NCBI RefSeq assembly: GCF_011761355.1
Contig: NZ_JAASRW010000004.1
Coordinates: 547,866-611,865 of the forward strand
Source: Paenibacillus lupini
Lineage (GTDB): Bacteria; Bacillota; Bacilli; Paenibacillales; Paenibacillaceae
Direction: 5' to 3'
Length of the DNA stretch: 64,000 nt
In this document: one piece after another, positions 59,889 through 64,000 of the stretch
Position numbering within the stretch: the stretch's first letter is position 1
Layout of the letters: each line of letters starts with the position of its first letter
The notes under the pieces: generated by a model
Databases searched by the model: none
What the model was told of the DNA's origin: nothing
What the model saw: the letters and a program-made list of their open reading frames with translations, nothing else
Made by a program: the position numbers and the translations under genes

Positions 59889-62195
59889 ATGGGGAAGCTA
59901 TTCGAACCGGTCAGCGGATTATTGACCGTACCTTATGAGCCAAACGAGAAGTCTGAGCTAAGGGAGAATCCGCCAAGATTCACCTGGATGCCTGCGAAGT
60001 CCGAAGATGACCGGTACTTCCTGCAGATATCCTCTTCTGAGGGGTTTGAGTCAGATTCAACGGAGCAGATTGGACCACTTCCATATAACTTTTACACACC
60101 AAATCATGTGTTTGAGTCCGGAACGTATTACTGGCGGTATGCTCTGGCAGAAGAAGATGGAACGGCGCTGCAATCCGATTGGAGTGAGGTGAGGTCGTGC
60201 TTTGTACCGGAGCATTTGCCATCGACGCCGCTGCCTGCGCGGGAGACGCGATATGCGGATACGAACGCGTCCCATTCTCGGCTATGGCTGCAGCCTGATC
60301 GGATCGAAGCGCTCCGGGTACGGATCCGCGAGGATGTTTCCGTCTGCGGCTGGGATGTCTTCTATGAGAAATCGGTTAGGCCATGGATGGAAAGGGAGCT
60401 TATCGCTGAGCCGGAGAGATATCCGGACAACAAACGTGTCGCGAAGCTATGGCGCAAAATGTATATGGACTGCCAGGAAACCCTGTACGCTATTCGCCAT
60501 TTGAGTGTAGCGGGGGTGCTGCTCGAGGATGAGGACATTTTGATACAAGCAAAACGCTGGCTGCTGCATGTCGTCTCCTGGGATCCGAGAGGAACAACTT
60601 CAAGGGATTACAACGATGAAGCCGCGTTCCGGATTGCCGGAGCGGTGGCGTGGGGATACGACTGGCTGCACGGGATTTTGTCGGAGGAGGAACGGTCTGC
60701 GGTTCGCGCGAATTTGCTCATCCGTACGGAGCAGGTTGCTCATCATGTTATTGATCGGTCCAGGATTCACCGTGTACCTTATGACAGCCATGCGGTCCGA
60801 TCACTTTCTTCGGTGCTCGTGCCGGCTTGCATTGCTATGCTGCATGAAGAGCCGAAAGCACGGGAATGGCTCGATTATACGCTGGAATATTACGCTTGCC
60901 TGTATTCGCCATGGGGCGGGCAGGATGGCGGATGGGCAGAAGGTCCGATGTACTGGACGACCGGTTTGGCTTACTTGATCGACGCGTTTAATTTGATTCG
61001 CCAGTATGTTGGAATCGACCTGTTCCAAAGACCCTTCTTTGAGCGTACAGGGGATTTTCCGCTGTATGTGCACAGCCCGGATACAGTAAGAGCTAGCTTT
61101 GGCGATCAGTCCACTCTCGGAGAGCCGCCAAGCCTGAAGACCGCCTATAACATTCGCCAATTCGCGGGATTAACGGGCAACGGGCTGTACCAATGGTATT
61201 ACGAGCAAGTGAAGGAGCGGGATAAAGACGCAGATACGAAATTTTATAATTATGGATGGTGGGATTTCCGGTTTGACGACTTGATATACAACCATGATTA
61301 TCCGGCTGTTCAAGCCGTGGTTCCGGTGCCGGAGAGCATGGAGTCTGTCAAGTGGTTCCGCGATGTCGGATGGGTTGCCTTTCATCGTCGGATGGACGAC
61401 CCGGAGGAGCATATCCAACTGATCGTCAAGAGCAGTCCTTATGGATCACTTAGCCACAGCCACGGTGACCAGAACGGATTCCTGCTTCATGCGTACGGTG
61501 AACCGCTCGCCATCGACAGCGGCTATTACGTTGCGCACGGCAGTACGATGCACCGTAATTGGCGGAGACAGACCATCTCAAAAAACAGTCTGCTCATTGA
61601 TGGCCAGGGTCAGTATGCAGGTACGGACAAGGTGCTTTGTAAGGAGGCTTATGGCATTGTCGAAGAGGTAGTATCTAAGCCCGGTTTTGCCAGCGTCCGT
61701 ATGAACGCAACGGCAGCGTACCGGGAGACAGCGCCGTATTTGAAGCGTTTCATCCGTGAAGTTCATTGGCTGGACGACTCGTATGCTGTCATCGTAGATG
61801 CTGTCGATCTGGAACGGCCGGCGCGTGTTTCCTGGCTCATGCATTCGCTGCATGGCATGGAATTAAAAAGTCAGACGTTTCGAGTCGCTGGCACTAAAGC
61901 AGAGTTGGATGGCCGGTTTGTGTATGTATCCTCCGGCGATATGGAGATCAGCCAGCATAATCAGTTCACGGACGTAGATCCGTCCGAGTATGAAGGGCTG
62001 CCCAGCCAGTGGCATTTGGTGGCAGAAACGAATGAAGCTCAGAGCCATCGCATCGTTACGCTGCTCGTGCCGATGAAGAGGGGCGATGACAAGTTTGTCT
62101 CGTATTTCATTGATGATCAGGATCATGGCATTCATTTGTATTTCACGAATGAGAACGGCACGACACGTATGATAGAGGTGCCGAAGGCGTATTGA
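59889..62195 (+). CDS. Heparinase II/III-like polysaccharide lyase (DUF4962), cytoplasmic
   Basis: A 768-residue protein without signal peptide. N-terminal DUF4962-type Ig/FN-like part at about 10-115 ('NPPRFTWMPAKS'), an (alpha/alpha) toroid at about 130-480 ('SRDYNDEAAFRIAGAVAWGY', 'YSPWGGQDGGWAEGPMYW') and a heparinase II/III beta-sandwich at about 500-768 with 'SSPYGSLSHSHGDQNGFLLH' and 'PLAIDSGYYVAHGSTMHRNW'. The family cleaves uronate-containing chains by beta-elimination, often exolytically in PL15/PL17-type members (family knowledge). Acting inside the cell, it would release unsaturated monouronate for the cupin downstream. Substrate not determined. Confidence 0.87.
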   Translation: MGKLFEPVSGLLTVPYEPNEKSELRENPPRFTWMPAKSEDDRYFLQISSSEGFESDSTEQIGPLPYNFYTPNHVFESGTYYWRYALAEEDGTALQSDWSEVRSCFVPEHLPSTPLPARETRYADTNASHSRLWLQPDRIEALRVRIREDVSVCGWDVFYEKSVRPWMERELIAEPERYPDNKRVAKLWRKMYMDCQETLYAIRHLSVAGVLLEDEDILIQAKRWLLHVVSWDPRGTTSRDYNDEAAFRIAGAVAWGYDWLHGILSEEERSAVRANLLIRTEQVAHHVIDRSRIHRVPYDSHAVRSLSSVLVPACIAMLHEEPKAREWLDYTLEYYACLYSPWGGQDGGWAEGPMYWTTGLAYLIDAFNLIRQYVGIDLFQRPFFERTGDFPLYVHSPDTVRASFGDQSTLGEPPSLKTAYNIRQFAGLTGNGLYQWYYEQVKERDKDADTKFYNYGWWDFRFDDLIYNHDYPAVQAVVPVPESMESVKWFRDVGWVAFHRRMDDPEEHIQLIVKSSPYGSLSHSHGDQNGFLLHAYGEPLAIDSGYYVAHGSTMHRNWRRQTISKNSLLIDGQGQYAGTDKVLCKEAYGIVEEVVSKPGFASVRMNATAAYRETAPYLKRFIREVHWLDDSYAVIVDAVDLERPARVSWLMHSLHGMELKSQTFRVAGTKAELDGRFVYVSSGDMEISQHNQFTDVDPSEYEGLPSQWHLVAETNEAQSHRIVTLLVPMKRGDDKFVSYFIDDQDHGIHLYFTNENGTTRMIEVPKAY

Positions 62196-62217
62196 CGGAG
62201 GAGGCGGTGATGCGTTC

Positions 62218-62538
62218 ATGAGTAACATTGGAGTATGGGAAGCAGCTGAGCCAGGTGTGAAACGTAAAATCTTGTGCGCTGAGGGTGGTCTTATGATGAT
62301 GGAGGTCCACTTCGAGAGCGGAGCAGAAGGCTACGAGCATCGGCATCCGCATGAGCAGATGTCCTATTGCCTACAAGGAGCGATGGCTTTCACAATCGAC
62401 GGTACCGTAACGGTCATCAAGCAAGGGGAAACGATCTATATCCCAAGCAACGCCCTGCATGGCGCGAAGGCTTTGGAGCCTTCCGCACTGCTAGATACGT
62501 TTACGCCGATTCGGCTTGATTTGCTGAAGCGTGGGTAA
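62218..62538 (+). CDS. KdgF-like cupin
   Basis: A 106-residue single-domain cupin. The metal motif is visible as 'GYEHRHPHEQMSYCLQGAM' (His residues and Glu) and the second strand as 'GETIYIPSNALHGAKAL'. It resembles KdgF, which converts unsaturated uronates from lyases to their linear keto form (family knowledge). Adjacent to the lyase, it completes a route lyase, KdgF, SDR. GGAGGAGG lies 13 bases upstream, rather far; no nearer in-frame start exists. A terminator follows. Confidence 0.83.
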   Translation: MSNIGVWEAAEPGVKRKILCAEGGLMMMEVHFESGAEGYEHRHPHEQMSYCLQGAMAFTIDGTVTVIKQGETIYIPSNALHGAKALEPSALLDTFTPIRLDLLKRG

Positions 62539-62549
62539 AGTTCTAGACA

Positions 62550-62587
62550 AAAAAGGTCGCGTATATCGCGGCCTTTTATTTTTTTGT
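62550..62587 (+). terminator. Terminator of the uronate-type operon
   Basis: AAAAGGTCGCG and CGCGGCCTTTT form a stem with one mismatch, followed by a T-rich run. Confidence 0.88.
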
Positions 62588-62671
62588 ATAACTAGTAAGG
62601 ATGGATGATTTCAACTATAAATGGAACTTCATAGGATGGTTATGCGTTATTATGTTAAGTGCTAGGTTTGC

Positions 62672-62754
62672 TAATGAATCCTCATATCGCTATTGTCCGC
62701 CAAAGCGCCCTGCTCTGCTTCTAATCAACTAAATAACGATATGAGGATTCGTTA
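62672..62754. repeat. 83-bp imperfect inverted repeat
   Basis: The 23-base arm at 62672-62694 (core GAATCCTCATATCG) pairs with 62732-62754 (core CGATATGAGGATTC) with two mismatches around a 37-base loop. It has no T tract and no clear gene role. It occupies most of the gap before the lipoprotein gene. Confidence 0.65.
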
Positions 62755-62831
62755 TAATTGTAAAGCTACTAATTTTAGATGAATAAGAATGGAGTGCTGA
62801 CCTACAATACTAATGAGAAAAGGAAGTGGTT

Positions 62832-63311
62832 TTGCTGAGAAGCCTTTATACTATATTAGTCATTTCACTTTTTATCGCTCTCTCTATGACAGGCTGCACG
62901 GATCCCTATCAGAAAATACACATCGACAATCCTGCAATTATATACGGTGATAAATTTAATCAAGAGACTAGGCTTACTCTGGACGGGCATTATGATAAGC
63001 GGAATTATAGTTTCATCGGTACATTAACGTTAGGGGACAATATCAAGCTCGAAAATGTTATGATCACGAATGGATTCAGTTTAAGATTTTACGAAGGCGC
63101 AACACGAACTTCTATAGGTCAGGGGTTTTTTGATCATAAAAGTTTAAGATTATCCTTTGAGGTAACAGACCCTGTGATTTATAAGCTTATAACTTCAGAA
63201 AGCTATGATGGCGCATCTGAACTGGTTGTCAGTTCTCCTGCCAGTACTATAGAAGAGGCGAAACAAGTAGCCGAAGAGCTAAAACAACTTAAAGCTCCAT
63301 ATGAAAAATAA
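62832..63311 (+). CDS. Lipoprotein of unknown function
   Basis: A 159-residue protein; TTG 62832 is preferred because AAGGAAG lies about seven bases upstream (GTG 62826 overlaps it). Signal peptide with lipobox SMTGC, lipidated Cys at about residue 22. The mature part is mainly predicted beta ('TRLTLDGHYDKRNYSFIGTL', 'ENVMITNGFSLRFYEGATR') with a C-terminal helix rich in Glu/Lys ('EEAKQVAEELKQLKAPYEK'). No domain recognised. Monocistronic and unlinked to the sugar loci. Confidence 0.75.
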   Translation: MLRSLYTILVISLFIALSMTGCTDPYQKIHIDNPAIIYGDKFNQETRLTLDGHYDKRNYSFIGTLTLGDNIKLENVMITNGFSLRFYEGATRTSIGQGFFDHKSLRLSFEVTDPVIYKLITSESYDGASELVVSSPASTIEEAKQVAEELKQLKAPYEK

Positions 63312-63363
63312 AAAGGGCTGTCCCATAAGTCATAAAGATGACTTACGGGACAACCCTCTTTCT
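63311..63363 (+). terminator. Terminator after the lipoprotein gene
   Basis: AAAGGG..GTCCCATAAGTCAT pairs with ATGACTTACGGGAC..CCCTCTTT at 63312-63361: a long stem with small bulges. Confidence 0.85.
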
Positions 63364-63374
63364 ATGTCAGGCTT

Positions 63375-63567
63375 TTTACGTTGGATTCTTTCCAGCAGGA
63401 GCAGGATCTAGCTAAAAAGATAAACAGCTATATTGGATTTCATCCAGTAGATTTCATGGTAAAAGGTTATATCATTCAAATAGAGCTAATTCTACTGTAT
63501 TAAATCCAATACAGCTTAATCTGTCGCTCATTTGCAATGAATTATACTGGATATAATCCAGCATAGC
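63375..63567. repeat. Dispersed four-unit inverted repeat element, copy C
   Basis: Units start at 63375 and 63427 (inverted) and 63493 and 63545 (direct); spacing 52, 66, 52. The third reads TACTGTATTAAATCCAATAC followed by AGC. With the terminator and the operator at 63607 it fills the 406-base gap between genes. Confidence 0.82.
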
Positions 63568-63606
63568 TCTATCCTGGCCAGTTAAAATTTTATCATCCAA
63601 TAAATC

Positions 63607-63637
63607 TGTAACAAAAAATAAATTATATTTTGTTACA
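63607..63637. promoter_or_regulatory. Operator-like inverted repeat before the ArsR-like gene
   Basis: TGTAACAAAA at 63607-63616 and TTTTGTTACA at 63628-63637 are perfect 10-base arms around 11 A/T-rich bases. The position fits autoregulation. Confidence 0.6.
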
Positions 63638-63717
63638 ATTAAACTGGACAAATCAGGCTGATCGCGCTAATCTTATTGTAAGAAACTTATCAGATAAGAG
63701 GAAGAAGGGACTTTGCG

Positions 63718-64000
63718 TTGTTAGAATTAACGATAGACGAGCCCGATCGTCTCGTAAAGGTCGCGCATGCTCTCAGTACACATACAAGAATCGGCATCAT
63801 AAAGCTGCTGCTTGCCAAACCGAATTTGAACATTATCGAAATTGCCGAAGCCCTTCATATTCCGGTCTCCACAGCGGCGACCAATGTGAAGGTGCTTGAG
63901 GAAGCGGAGCTGATCTTAACCGAACTGCAGCCGGCTTCACGCGGAGCGATGAAAGTGTGCAGCCGTAATTTCGATGATGTGCGCATGATACTTAATCCAA
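63718..64000 (+). CDS. ArsR-like winged-helix regulator (3' end outside window)
   Basis: The frame is open to the window edge: 94 residues from TTG 63718, seven bases after AAGGGA. It starts MLELTIDEPDRLVKVAHALS, then 'STHTRIGIIKLLLAKP' and the recognition helix 'AEALHIPVSTAATNVKVLEE', typical of ArsR/HTH_20 winged helices, followed by a wing-like 'QPASRGAMKVCSRNFDDVRM'. Regulators of this type in Paenibacillus often carry a longer C-terminal part, which is not visible. The inverted repeat at 63607 is a candidate operator. A competing frame from 63630 has no family features. Confidence 0.75.
   Translation, partial: MLELTIDEPDRLVKVAHALSTHTRIGIIKLLLAKPNLNIIEIAEALHIPVSTAATNVKVLEEAELILTELQPASRGAMKVCSRNFDDVRMILNP

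Noticed and set aside
63630..63899. 89-codon open frame in another frame at the window end
   Set aside because: The frame from TTG 63718 gives a clear winged-helix protein with a ribosome-binding site; the other is basic, low in structure and starts inside the operator.

Overview
The window looks like chromosome from a Paenibacillus-type bacterium (Bacillota, Paenibacillaceae). This is inferred from gene content: YesM-type sensor kinases paired with AraC-type response regulators, SLH-anchored surface enzymes, several sugar ABC importers without their own ATPase, strong GGAGG ribosome-binding sites, frequent TTG/GTG starts and many LacI/AraC/GntR regulators beside glycoside hydrolases. I saw no rRNA, tRNA, CRISPR array, prophage or insertion sequence.

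Layout. 1-4632: the 3' part of a YesM-type kinase, a small membrane-anchored secreted protein and an Ig-like (Big_2) secreted protein. 4861-7550: a Fur-controlled siderophore-binding lipoprotein and an AraC/FecB fusion regulator. 7813-8511: an FHA/winged-helix fusion. 8572-30902: a large carbohydrate locus with a LacI regulator, a secreted DUF4832 protein, a GH31 enzyme and a Gfo/Idh/MocA oxidoreductase (minus strand), an ABC importer, a 2131-residue SLH-anchored protein with two DUF4832 modules, and a binding-protein/kinase/response-regulator trio. 31050-35549: a small unknown gene, then glycerol dehydrogenase and dihydroxyacetone kinase divergent from a PocR/AraC regulator. 35662-38759: a LacI regulator, a GH43 gene broken by an early stop, and an SDR. 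38897-48292: an alpha-1,6-mannan locus (GntR/LacI-type regulator, GH125, ABC importer, three GH76). 48285-52233: an AraC regulator, GH127 and an aldose epimerase. 52327-62538: an Lpl-type ABC importer, a response regulator and kinase, an SDR, a heparinase II/III-like lyase and a KdgF-like cupin, which together suggest uronate-containing glycan use. 62832-64000: a lipoprotein of unknown function and a partial ArsR-like regulator.

How it works together. Most of the window is a series of Gram-positive polysaccharide utilisation loci. Secreted or surface enzymes cut a glycan, lipoprotein-dependent ABC permeases import oligosaccharides (the ATPase must come from elsewhere), cytoplasmic enzymes finish the job, and a local one- or two-component regulator controls each set.

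Most interesting points. (i) The 8572-30902 locus is built around three DUF4832 modules of unknown activity. All three keep a W-G-E and a G-G-E motif, and several of the locus promoters carry related TTGCGCAAA-type palindromes. (ii) Three dispersed ~193-bp elements each hold four copies of a quasi-palindromic 23-mer at nearly constant 52/66/52 spacing, while the spacers differ. (iii) The locus LacI gene appears to start at AUC. (iv) The GH43 gene has a single ochre codon at codon 6. (v) Two promoters of the Lpl-type importer share an element overlapping the -35, a good candidate target for the neighbouring response regulator.
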